From Rhododendron vialii (lineage: Eukaryota > Streptophyta > Magnoliopsida > Ericales > Ericaceae), in NCBI RefSeq assembly GCF_030253575.1, contig NC_080559.1:32080501-32144500 (forward strand): a DNA stretch of 64,000 nt. Direction: 5' to 3'. Positions 1 through 9,897 of the stretch are shown here, one piece after another. Positions within the stretch are counted from its first letter, which is position 1; each line of letters begins with the position of its first letter. A model generated the notes under the pieces. That model was given only the letters and a program-made list of their open reading frames with translations, was not told where the DNA came from and did no database searches. The translations under genes were made by a program, and so were the position numbers.

Positions 1-885
1 TGAAAATTGTATTTTAGTAGATAAGACGTACTCTTTTAAATAAACTATGGTTGGCTAGATCTCATTATAAAATCCCCAAAAACTAGTTGGTCACACAAAA
101 TTATCATGATAATGACATTTTGTTCCAATTTTTTAAAAGGCTTAACTGCTATGGTGACCAACTGAATCATAATATAAAATGGAATAAATGTCGTACCATG
201 ATTATCAAACCTCCCATTCCATGAGAAATATATTTCTCTAATAAGAAAGCATGGAAAACAAAAATTCAGTTTGAAAATCATGATAAAATCAGTCTTATCT
301 AATGAGCCAAAACAGATCATTTTTGGGACCTCTATGCATAAATCAGATCAAATAAAAAATTAGATTGATCTGATATCGGTAAAACCTTGGTCACATCTTT
401 TATTATTAAAGCAATGAACAATCACCACCATTAAATGCTACTGAGTTAAATATTGGTTGTTCAAATAAATATTAATGTGCGAGCGATCTAATTTTTCATA
501 TTGACGGCGTACATAAAAATACTAACGTAATAGAAACTATTTATCATCGAATAAAATCATAGTAGGTCCTATTTTACGTCATGTGAGAAAATCTTGATTC
601 TGTAATCACTTATTTAGGGAGAATTTTGTTAGCATCACATTCCAAATCAATTGCATGTGTCTACGTGGGGCCCACTTAGCGCATGCGAAAGAATTTGACT
701 AATTGTATATAATTTGCTTGATTATACACGCGATTGAATTTTGGCTTGACCCAAAAAAAGAAAAAATTGCTATTGGGAAAATGTAGAATTCGTATAATAG
801 ATTTGGTTGGCCAATTGCCATACTTGACTCTCAGGCCTCGTTCAGGTCCACGGAAAGAATGAAAAAATCAACTTCCTTGTAACTA

Positions 886-1085
886 TATATGTGTTCAATT
901 ACCAAAAAAGTTCTAAGACCTACAGTAATAAAATTTTTACTGGATAACACTTTTCTGCCTAATAGGTACTTACAAAAGGAAGGATGTATGTGTTCAATTA
1001 CCAAAAAAAGTTATAGAACCTACAATAATAAAATTTCTACTGAAAAACACTTTCCTGCATAATAAGTACTTACAAAAGGAAAGAT
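886..1085. repeat. tandem duplication, 99-bp period, 2 copies
   Basis: A block starting with GTGTTCAATTACCAAAAAAG at about 891 is repeated from about 990. The second copy differs at scattered positions and ends in TACTTACAAAAGGAAAG. The copies are diverged, so the duplication is not recent. Confidence 0.8.
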
Positions 1086-1231
1086 TTTTAGTTTTCCTAC
1101 AATATATTTTATCAAGAGGACATATACAGAAAAATAAGATTCATTTTCATTTACTTCACTTCACTTTTCCTGAAAATCTATTTCTCATACTACAATCCCG
1201 ACAACTGAATGAAGCTTCAAGCGAGACATAG

Positions 1232-1295
1232 GCCCCCACTTGCTTGCAAGAAAAAAATAGGAAGCCCCCACTTGCTTGCAAGAAAAAAATAGGAA
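1232..1295. repeat. tandem duplication, 32-bp period, 2 near-identical copies
   Basis: The unit beginning GCCCCCACTTGCTTGCAAG occurs at 1232 and again at 1264 with essentially no differences. This suggests a recent slippage or duplication event. Confidence 0.85.
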
Positions 1296-2194
1296 ACCAT
1301 GGAAAAATCAATTTTACTTCAACTCCCTCACGAGAAAATACTTTACTGCAAATTAGATACTGCCCAAAAAAATGAATTTTAGCTGCAAGATTGCTTGTCA
1401 AGAGAATACACACGGAAAATATAAATTTTATTTTGCTTTACTTCACATCACTTCTATTTTCGCAAGAATATACTGTATTTCTCAAGCAATATTACCGAGG
1501 ACTGAACGGAGCCCAGGGGATTACATTCTGTTGAAGATAAAAATTAGTTATTAGTATTTCTTATTATTAGGCTTTATCTTTGGTTGTTTATTTTTTTTCA
1601 GTGTGAAATTTTTTAAAAGTTGTTTATTGAATTCAGTATAATTGTTATGGACTCTCATATACTTGAGGTAGTATTTCAAATTACCGTATTTTATTTTATT
1701 TTTGGTTTAAAAATTACCTTATTTATGATAATATGGAGTATATGACAAAGAATTCTTCGACCGTCTGAAAAAAAAAAAATACTACAAAATGTCAGATCAT
1801 GAACCAAAATGAGATAAAATTATTCACGGAGGCACCGTGAAAAGGCTGTTCATGGAAAAGCGCAACTACAACTGTCCATTCGCATTATTAATAGTTGAAA
1901 ATTGTTTTCAATTTTAATCGTTCAAAAATATTTTGAATGCGCACAATTGAGCTCCGTAACTTTCGGTTCACGGAGCTCTCCGTACGAAAGATTTTCGCAA
2001 CCAAAATATAGTACATGAGATCGCCACGATGCGTCCAGTTATTTAAAAAAAATATTCCAGCAGAAGAATCCACTGATTGGATAATGAAACATAAACTACA
2101 GAATAAATTGCAAAATAACAGGTGGAAAAAATAAGAGGAGAGAGAAAATATATTTAGACAGGGAGGTGGGTCGGGAGCGTGACTGTCAAATCTA

Positions 2195-2253
2195 CATATT
2201 CTCTCTCTCTCTCCCTCCCTCCCTCTCTCTCTCCAATTCGAGAAATCAGAGAG

Positions 2254-2287
<34 letters not shown>
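2195..2287 (+). repeat. (CT)n/(TC)n microsatellite in the ELF4-like 5' leader
   Basis: Two pyrimidine dinucleotide tracts (about 2200-2233 and 2256-2287) lie just before or within the presumed first non-coding exon of the ELF4-like gene. Plant core promoters and 5' leaders often carry such CT/GA tracts, which can bind GAGA-type (BPC) factors. Any regulatory role here is inference. Confidence 0.7.
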
Positions 2288-2289
<2 letters not shown>

Positions 2290-2402
2290 CCACAGATTCG
2301 ATTCAATCGCCGCTCTTTCCTTACTGTTCCTCGCAAATCCGTCGTCTTCTTCTTTCAACAATCTCTGTCTGTTTCTCTCACTCATGCTCCCAGATTTTTA
2401 AG

Positions 2403-3489
2403 GTACGGACAACAACAAAACACATACATACAAGTTACATACAAATATTTATATACTGATGACTTCACGAGATATTATCTTCTTTAACCCGTCTTTTAGT
2501 TCTTGGATTCTCGGTAGATATATACAGTAGTTTGTTAATCTGTCCAAAATTTCTGTACTTGTTTTAATTAATCAAAGAACAGATATCTCACCGATGGATT
2601 TATTTTTTTATATCCAATTCCCACAATATCCGAAAGATTTCGATATCATTTTAGTGATATCAGTGCTCTAAAATTACATGGATTTATTTTGTTAATTTCT
2701 ACCTTTTTTTGAAAGCTACGGTCTCAACGTTTGAATTCCCAATTTCCTTCCTTGATTTCTGTTTTTTTTTTTTTTTTTTTGTCTCTTCTGATTTCGAGTA
2801 AAACCCATTTTGATTTCGACATGGGTTTTCTTGCAATGTAATTTATTTTCAAAATTTGAGCTCTTTGTTTTTGTTGATACATATACGTATACATATAGAG
2901 TACAGCCATGTTCACGTGTATGTGTCTGTGCAAGAATGGTGCCTTGATAGTACCCAAAGGCCAGATGTTCTCTCCTCTGCATCATTGACTGTTTTCTGGG
3001 GTCTTGAGATTCTTCTTTTGAAGCTCTGAGCTTTTTAGGCCTTTAGGTGGGCATTTCTCTTCCTGAGGAGTACAAATTTACAAAGTTTCCTTTTTATAGA
3101 AATGGGATCTGCTTTTTACATCTCATCATACCCCATTTAACAATAACCACCACCACAACAATAATAATAATAAGAATAATAATAATTACTATGATAGCAA
3201 CAATAATAATTTCAATAATTGTAAATTATTTTTCTTAAGATGATGCCTCTGGGAAAAGAAGAACCCAGAATGTCATGATTTTCTAGATCAGACCTTGTCT
3301 CTTTACATACTGCAAAATGGCTTAAACAATTTCAAAGCATATCATATCCTGTCTGGGCTTTTTGTTTACAGAAACAAGTACTACAGATGAGAAAGCCATG
3401 ATTATGGGCTTAAATAAGATTTTGTAGAGGCTGTCTGTCTTGTTTTCTGTTTTTTTCTCCCCATGACCCATCTTCTTGTTCTTGTGCAG
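2403..3489 (+). other. probable intron in the 5' UTR of the ELF4-like gene
   Basis: A good donor (AAG|GTACGG at 2403) and a pyrimidine-rich acceptor (TTCTTGTGCAG ending at 3489) bracket about 1.1 kb of non-coding DNA. Splicing would join a CT-rich leader exon to the exon holding the start codon. ELF4-family coding regions are usually a single exon, so a leader intron is plausible. Only cDNA would prove it. The intron holds an (A/T)-rich trinucleotide repeat at about 3135-3230. Confidence 0.5.
3135..3230. repeat. trinucleotide microsatellite, (ACC)n/(AAT)n type
   Basis: The stretch is low-complexity DNA built of ACC, ACA and AAT triplets. It lies in the presumed 5' UTR intron of the ELF4-like gene and has no coding meaning. 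Confidence 0.8.
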
Positions 3490-3539
3490 TACTGGTTTTG
3501 ATTTTTGATTCGATTCGAATTCTATCGAAAAACCAGAGA

Positions 3540-3881
3540 ATGGATGGGGACCCATTTTCTGGGTTTGGAAATGGTACACAGCTAGATGGGAAGGTGTTGC
3601 AGACGTTTCAGAAGAGCTTTGTTCAAGTTCAGGACATTTTGGATCAAAACAGGCTATTAATCAATGAGATCAACCAAAACCATGAGTCCAAAATCCCAGA
3701 CAATCTCAGCAGGAACGTGGGCCTGATCAGAGAGCTCAACAACAACATCAGGAGAGTGGTTCACCTCTACTCGGATCTTTCCACTTCTTTCACCAAATCC
3801 ATGGATAACTCCTCCGAGGGGGACTCGAGCGGTCTGAAATCGGACGGGAAAGCCGGACACAAGAGGAATAGGCCTGGGTAA
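3540..3881 (+). CDS. EARLY FLOWERING 4 family protein (DUF1313)
   Basis: The gene encodes 113 residues in one exon. The central part, about residues 17-85, is the ELF4 domain, recognisable from QTFQKSFVQVQDILDQNR and from NVGLIRELNNNIRRVVHLY. The C-terminal tail is polar, low in complexity and probably disordered. Known family role: ELF4 joins ELF3 and LUX in the evening complex, which represses clock and growth genes at night, and ELF4-like paralogues have related roles. The domain is predicted to form a short alpha-helical dimer. I chose ATG 3540 because the ELF4 homology begins right after it. An in-frame ATG at 3498 lies just after the likely acceptor of the leader intron and would add 14 unconserved residues. 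Which family member this is (ELF4 or an ELF4-like gene) cannot be settled without a tree. Confidence 0.9.
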   Translation: MDGDPFSGFGNGTQLDGKVLQTFQKSFVQVQDILDQNRLLINEINQNHESKIPDNLSRNVGLIRELNNNIRRVVHLYSDLSTSFTKSMDNSSEGDSSGLKSDGKAGHKRNRPG

Positions 3882-5171
3882 AATAAAGGTCATGATATTC
3901 CCAAATTATATGTGTTCTACTAATTCTTTTGCATATTGTGGTAGTTGAACAATATTAGAGCTTATGTAACCCTCTGCTGTATTAATCACCTGTCTTTAGT
4001 GCTTCTGAGGCAAATAATTGTTCCAACTGTATCTCTCTCTCTCTCTCTCTCTCTCACATTAAAAATCTGTGTAGCCCTGGATCTAATGGAAGAATCAGCC
4101 TTATTCTGTGCCATATAATCTTTTCCCATTTTTGTTCTTGTCCTTGAAAATGGGTGTCTGCTTCTTTATATGAACAAACATTGTCGATATGCCTCCCGTA
4201 GTCCCGTGCAGGTGTTGGGTACGAGTATGTGTTTGATTCTACCAGAAGTATCATACTTCTTTCGATTTCGAATATTAAGTGGTGCTTCCATAGTGTCTTT
4301 GATCATTTTGCGTAATCAATTACTACATATTTGATTCCACTAAATATGTTTTTTAGAAGTCTAAAAACGTTATATATCTTTGTGTGTTCAGTGTCCGATA
4401 CGTGTATTTTGTAGGTTTTAGATGGGTTTGTGGAGCATAAATGATTGTACCCTTAAAAGTTTCTGTTTCTGTTAGAAAGTGATTTATGAGCTGTTATCTT
4501 CATTTTCACTTTTTCAGTTCTAAAAAGGCAATAATCTGATATGGTCTTTATGGATTTTCTCCATCACTCTTTTCCTCTGGAGTTTCTTCGTCTTCTTTTA
4601 GTGGGAAATCTATGTATTCCCTTTTCACCATCTGGCCAAGCCAAAAACCACGGGTTGGTTGGTAGGTTTGCTTCTTTACGCAATTGATCAGAGCTTAATT
4701 CTTGAGATTAGGCCGTAATAAAGCAATTTCATGTGAATTCTCCAGCCCCGACATGAATGTTTTGCTTTTGATCGGATCGGAAAAGAAATTAACTGAGATG
4801 TGCGTAAACTAGTTCGAACACCCTCGAATCCAAAAAAAAAGAAAAAAGAAAGCCATTTTCTTTCTTTCTAGGCCTTCTTAGCTGGTAGTAAAACAGAAGT
4901 GAGAAGGTGGCAGATACTGTTTTCAGTTCTCTCCCATGAATTCCAATCCCTTGTTTTCTTTCACTTCGATTGGAAACCCACTGTTCAAAATTTTCCTCTG
5001 AAAGATGCTCTGAAACAATAGAGGGAGGGAAAAGCAGCAGCTTTTTAGAGATAATCTTATTGGTTCCCAATCACACACCACCACAGGAACAGAATCTCAG
5101 ATAAGAGAGATGATGGGCTTTTGACCATTTTTTAATCAAATTTGTTTGTTCCAACCAATGATGAAGAATTA

Positions 5172-5324
5172 GGTCCCGTTTCGCTAAGAGAAATAATTAA
5201 TAAAATTTTAAATTGATATTTATTTATTTTTGAACTAATAGTAATGTATTATAAGAGAATGACATATTTCAGTAAAATGAAAAAATAAGTATTTAAAAAA
5301 TAAAAATTTAAACGAAACAGTACC
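5172..5324. mobile_element. possible Tourist-like MITE remnant
   Basis: An AT-rich 153-bp segment starts GGTCCCGTTTCG and ends with the inverted counterpart CGAAACAGTACC. It follows a TTA triplet. The termini resemble PIF/Harbinger-derived MITEs, but the arms are short and the target duplication is not clean. Confidence 0.3.
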
Positions 5325-6296
5325 GTAATAAAGAAATCAATTGAGGAATAAAAAGTAGCTTTGGGTAGTTCAAAAACAGAGCACTAGAGTTCCAAACAAA
5401 AGACATACAAGTAAACAGCGACCCCCCAACAACAAGACAAGGGGCCCCAAGGGCCTTTTGTTGGGATTGAACTGAACTCCATGCTTATCCCTTGTGCCTA
5501 GGTTCTCTCTCTCTCTCTCTCTCTCTCTTTGTTTTCATACTTTTTCTCTCCCCTCTTTTTAGTTTCTTTTTGCAATGAATGTCCTTTTTTTTCTTCTTTT
5601 TTTTAATAATTGGCCTCAACTTTACAATAATAAGTCTAGGACCACCAAAATCGAAATTCTTTTTTTCCCGACGATCAGGGTGCCCGGTCTTGTAAAAAAG
5701 GAAAATCATCTACGTCAGAATTTGGAGATTCACGATAGATTTGTCTCTTGTGACATGACCTCGATAAGTTGTCAAGTTTCGAATTCAAAATGTTACGTTC
5801 CACAGCTGATCCATGTTGCCATCTGAACTACTCATCGTAGAAAATTCAAAAAATCAAGTAGATCACATTAAATATTCGGATCGTACCAAGATTTCTAGAC
5901 GTGGGCTTCGTTATAAAACCCTGTGAAACCTTGTTCTATTTTCTGCGTCACTTTTGTACTAGCTAATTCTTTTGATCAATTTCTGTGTCCCGTAGATATA
6001 TTGGTCAACTTTATCATTCTTTCCTCTTTGATTGAACAGGTGCCTTAGTTGGTGGACCCTGTAAATGGCATCATAATTTTCCGGATATTAGGAGAGAGGC
6101 CCACATTTGTGAGCTGTTCTGTTCTTGTTTGGATTTGAATGTTGTCGCTGTTTGTGTAAAATTAGGAGCACTATGTTTCCTACTTTTCATTGGGTTTTAT
6201 GAAAGAAACTTATTCACGGCATACAGCAGTAATCAAGCACGGCTAGCGCCGTAAATTTATTCATGGCAGAACCGTGAAAAAGGTTTTCTCGGGTTT

Positions 6297-6480
6297 TATA
6301 GGGCTAACTCAGTTAACTACTAGGACTCTTGCATCTCATTATAGGAGATCAGAGAGTTCGAATCTCTCTACCAATGTGTGCGTGTTTCTCTTAGAGAGTT
6401 CTTCCTTTCTTTCTCTGATTCTACCTTATAATGGTTTATATCTTGTATTAGTTGAATTGTTAGACTTTGTTGTCTCGTGA
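6297..6480 (+). mobile_element. tRNA-derived SINE-like remnant
   Basis: The head carries an A-box-like stretch (GGCTAACTCAGTTAACTAC at 6302) and, about 50 bases on, a good B box (GAGTTCGAATCTC near 6353). That is the spacing of an internal RNA polymerase III promoter from a tRNA. It does not fold as a complete tRNA with acceptor arms, so I call it a SINE head rather than a tRNA gene. The 3' end is uncertain. Confidence 0.45.
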
Positions 6481-7177
6481 ATTTTCACAATTGATATAAT
6501 GTTCCGAAGTTGTACTATGTATTTCATATACTATAATGTAAGTGATCGATAGAGAGAAAAAAGTCGAACGGATTTGATAATAGGACGATTACAAGTCCAG
6601 TCAAGAACATGAGGTCGGACTCCATTGCACTAAGTTATGCTCCTACCAGCTGTGCAAGACTATCAGTTCTGTTTTGATTGGCTAAAGTAAACATCAAATT
6701 CGATTCCCGAATCCACGGGGACGTCTATCTCATCGCTCTGTTTCACTTTCACTGCTCGTGCATTGCTTTCAATTTTACCGGATTTTAAAAGACTTTTTCT
6801 AAAAAAGAGCTCTTTTAAAATCCAAACCATTAATTGTCGAGACGGACGAAAAAATTGAACGCTGTAGTGAGGCGAGCGATAAAAACAGAGCAGTGGAATA
6901 GCACTGCTCCTATCTACTCAATCCGCAAAAGATACGATAAATAATGGTAGTAGTACTCCTATCTAATGGCAAAAGATAAATAATTCCTTATTATTTTGCC
7001 TAGTGGAATCACGCATCTTGTAGGATTACGTAACCCTTTCATTGGGTACTGAGTCATAGGATGCATCAAAAATCTAGAAAATTCCAAACTCCAATGGATC
7101 TATATCTCTGCTCTCTACCGAAAGTGAAAAAAAAACAAGTCACTAGATTGGTATCGATTGATCAGATACATGCTTGG

Positions 7178-7624
7178 TAGGACCGGCTTATAAGTTTTAG
7201 AGGTCGAAAGCGAACCTTTTGAATGAGGCCTCAAGAAATTCCGTATGCAAGTATTTGCTGTCTATGGTCGTCGATCGTTGTCTTTCCTTCCCTTCGACTC
7301 CTCAAGCGTGAAGCATGAAGCGTTTGCAGCTTGCTGCGTTTCTTTCTTCTATTTTAATCGGCCGCGCAATATATCTTTCTGTCGTTCCTTCTTCTTTTTT
7401 TAACACTTAGTGTTTTTAATGAGTAATTCTACTATTTATGACTATTCTGTGGCTCCTATATTTCAATTAGGCCTATTTTGTGTAAATGAGACTAGTGGTT
7501 TTTTTTTTTGGGGCCATTATATATTTATATATAGGGATTCTAAAATTTTAAGGGCCCTCGTTTTTAACTTTTTTGGGGAGCCGAAAGCACAGGCTTCTCC
7601 TGCCTTGGCCATAAGCCAGCCCTG
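7178..7624. mobile_element. hAT-type non-autonomous DNA transposon
   Basis: The terminal inverted repeats are about 13 bp: the left end reads TAGGACCGGCTTAT, and the right end reads CAGGGCTGGCTTAT on the other strand. The outside bases are an 8-bp direct repeat, ATGCTTGG on the left and GTGCTTGG on the right (TGCTTGGT matches exactly if the ends are shifted by one). That combination is diagnostic of hAT insertions. There is no transposase. An apparent reading frame running out of its right half is not a gene. Confidence 0.65.
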
Positions 7625-9207
7625 GTGCTTGGTTCTGGCACTTGACAATCTGACCAATTTATTGTTGGACTTGAATTCTCCATTTGATTTGGATGTGTAT
7701 TTTGTCTCCCTAGTGTGCAATAGGTCTTTTCCCAATTGTAATAGATTAAATACACGGTAAGTTATATTATTCAGTCGTCGATGAATTTTTATTTGATTTC
7801 TCAAAAAAAAAAAAAAAACTATGAACTATGCACGCAAGAGTCTTATGATCAAAAGAATTTCATAATAGGCCCATATCGTGTCTTAGTCAATAATACTGTC
7901 AAGTTCTATTTGATTCGCTGAAGTAGACGTAAAATTCTACTATTTTTAATCCATATGTTAGGTAACTCATCCTCAAAGCAACCGATATATATTGGGAAGA
8001 TGCTGTCAATCACCCGTGCTTCGTAGCGGTGTCGAACGGTCGATCCGGCCTTTTATCTCGACGATCGACGGCTCAGAACTTGATCGAGCAATGAACGGTT
8101 CAGATTTATGTGCGCTCAAATTTTGTTCGAATTATTTGTGCCGAAATAAACAACCGCATGCCGCTTGGCACCCGCTTGGTGGTAGCATCCCGGCTATATC
8201 TAAGAGCGTAATAATAACTCATCCCATAATACAACCGATATATAGTACTATCTAACAACCGATTGTTCTTGTTTTTTTTTTTTTTTTTAATCCTTGTAAT
8301 GAATGAATTTTGTTCGCCGTTTCTTGCGATGAATGAATTGTTTTCACCGTTTAAAAAAAAAATTTGAGAGCTTTCTACTAACGATCCCTTAATATCTACC
8401 TTGTGAAATTACACATCTTATGAGGTTATTAGTCGACCCTCCTACCAACCGGAACGGGAGGGGCTGTAATGCACCCGCCGCACTACACCCCGATTCGACC
8501 GTCCATCCTGACATGGACGATTCGGATTTAATCCAAATTCCAACAAATCTTAGCCGTTCATTGTTCGGATAAAAACTCCAGCTATCCATTATCGAAATGG
8601 ACGGCTGAATTATCAGCATTACACGTGTAAGTACAAAAGGTGCACTACAGCACTTCGGGTTCTTGCTCCAAATAATTTAATCTTGTGCCCTAATTACTAA
8701 AGGTAATCATAAGGGGCTAGAAAGATCAGATTAGGTTGGTCCCCCGAGTACTCGAGCCAAGACAAAAAATATGCTATCAAAACATAACATGTGAAGTGGG
8801 AATCTGCTTTTTTTTTTTTTGTTTTCTCCTTCTCCTTTCCTTTTGTTCCTTGCAATTCCAGCAATCAGGTTGGAAAAGAAGGCCCAAGTCTAGTTTGAGC
8901 CTCACACCTAATATTCAATAATTGGAGCATAGAGAGGTACCCACATCCTTAGTTGGATCCAAGTACTTTTGTTTTTACTATATTAATCCATGCCCATGAG
9001 TGGAATAACCTAAATACTATAGAGAATAAATAAATGATAATGGTGATCAAAAAAGGAAAATAAAACAGGCTTGGAAAAACCTTCAATAAAAAGGGTTCAA
9101 AAAAGTTGTGTTGGATATGCCCCCACATCTTCTAAGCAATAATTCTAACACATACATACATACATATATATATATAGACACACACGTGTGTATGTATTAT
9201 GGAAAGT
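7625..9207. other. intergenic DNA with remnants of a dispersed repeat family
   Basis: No gene is seen. Two segments (about 7995-8205 and 8425-8640) carry the motif of a dispersed family also found at 16655-16872 and 47450-47640. These copies are GC-richer than their surroundings and share phrases such as GGTCGATCCGG, GAACGGTTCAGAT and ATGGACGGCT. Poly-A and poly-T runs interrupt the rest. Confidence 0.5.
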
Positions 9208-9390
9208 GATTTTGGCACTTCACATTTAGCCATTGACACTCCACATTTTGTCTTTATCCTTTGTGACACTAACATATTACCCTTTATTTTGTTAGTATCC
9301 ATCCACTTTAAAGGGTATTATTGTAATTTCAAATAGGAAAAAAAAGACAAAAAGTAGAGTGTCAATGGCTAAAAATGAAGTGCCAAAATC
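9208..9390. mobile_element. hairpin MITE with long (about 45-bp) inverted arms
   Basis: The left arm begins GATTTTGGCACTTCACATTT and the right arm ends with its near-exact inverted copy ending GAAGTGCCAAAATC. The whole 183-bp unit can fold into one long hairpin. Target duplications are not obvious, so the superfamily is undetermined. A small reading frame starting in its right arm is not a gene. Confidence 0.65.
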
Positions 9391-9517
9391 AATTGTCATA
9401 TATTATCATATGTTAGAACTTAGAAGCATTTATGTTACCCAAACTTCTGCTCAACTCATTAACAATGGGATCGACTTCTTCTCTGGAGAAGTTGAATTCA
9501 CAATCTCTCAATCCTTT

Positions 9518-9897
9518 CCCCCATTTGATAATAGTGATAGATGGGTAAGATTCGTAAGGAGATGAGATTAAAATTTGGATTGATAATAAAAAGGGATTGG
9601 TAATGAAAATGGATTAATAATGAGTATGTTTGTTTGAGATGGAATTGGATGATGAAATTATTAATATCATGTTTGTTTGAGATGAGATTAGATTGATAGA
9701 AGGAATTGATAATGAGAATGGGTTGGGTTGGGTTGGGAATATCATCTCCCCCAGGGTATTCATAATACCTCCTAAAGCCCACCTTACTAATCCCTTGGAC
9801 TAATAGTCTTAACCTATTTTGGGTTACCAAGCAAAGGGTTGGCAGTCCCTTGGGATCGGTAGTCCAATCCTAAGGGCTAATAAGTTTATCAAACGTT
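9518..9897. mobile_element. MITE, diverged copy of the family at 17677-18070
   Basis: The element shares long stretches with the copy at 17677: TTTGATAATAGTGATAGATGG at its start, repeated GTTTGTTTGAGATG units inside, a CATCTCCCCCAGGGTATT-type block, and a terminal ATCAAACG inverted relative to the start. Its termini are more worn than those of the other copy. A (GGGTT)n stretch lies at about 9719-9738. Confidence 0.6.

Larger units (their letters stand above)
832..1516. mobile_element. possible degraded hAT-like non-autonomous element
   Basis: The left end (CAGGCCTCGTTCAGGTCC) and the reverse complement of the right end (CTGGGCTCCGTTCAGTCC) form imperfect terminal inverted repeats of the C(A/T)GGGC type seen in plant hAT elements. 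The inside is AT-rich, has no coding capacity and contains two tandem duplications. I see no matching 8-bp target duplication, so the call rests on the termini alone. Confidence 0.35.
1..2170. other. AT-rich intergenic DNA with repeat remnants
   Basis: No gene is recognisable here. The short reading frames have no family resemblance. The stretch holds a possible hAT-like remnant (832-1516) with two small tandem duplications inside it. Near 1829-1857 there is a small imperfect inverted motif (TTCACGG...CCGTGAA) that recurs near 6210-6280. The last few hundred bases should include the promoter of the ELF4-like gene, but I saw no clear TATA box or evening element. Confidence 0.6.
3882..7177. other. 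intergenic DNA with microsatellites and repeat remnants
   Basis: No gene is seen. The part after 3882 is the 3' UTR of the ELF4-like gene, followed by CT microsatellites (4031-4056 and about 5504-5528). There is a possible small Tourist-like remnant (5172-5324) and a tRNA-like SINE remnant near 6297. The rest is AT-rich sequence without recognisable features. Confidence 0.55.

Noticed and set aside
1888-2487. Overlapping frames made of Ser-Leu or Arg-Glu repeats
   Set aside because: They are translations of CT/GA microsatellites. The same applies to frames at 24294-24564 and 28807-29241.
6297-6372. Possible tRNA gene with A and B boxes
   Set aside because: The anticodon and acceptor stems do not pair properly. 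The tRNA-like head plus an unrelated body fits a SINE better.
7410-7760. Open frame of 116 codons
   Set aside because: It runs through the right half of a hAT element and its flank; composition and lack of similarity argue against a gene.
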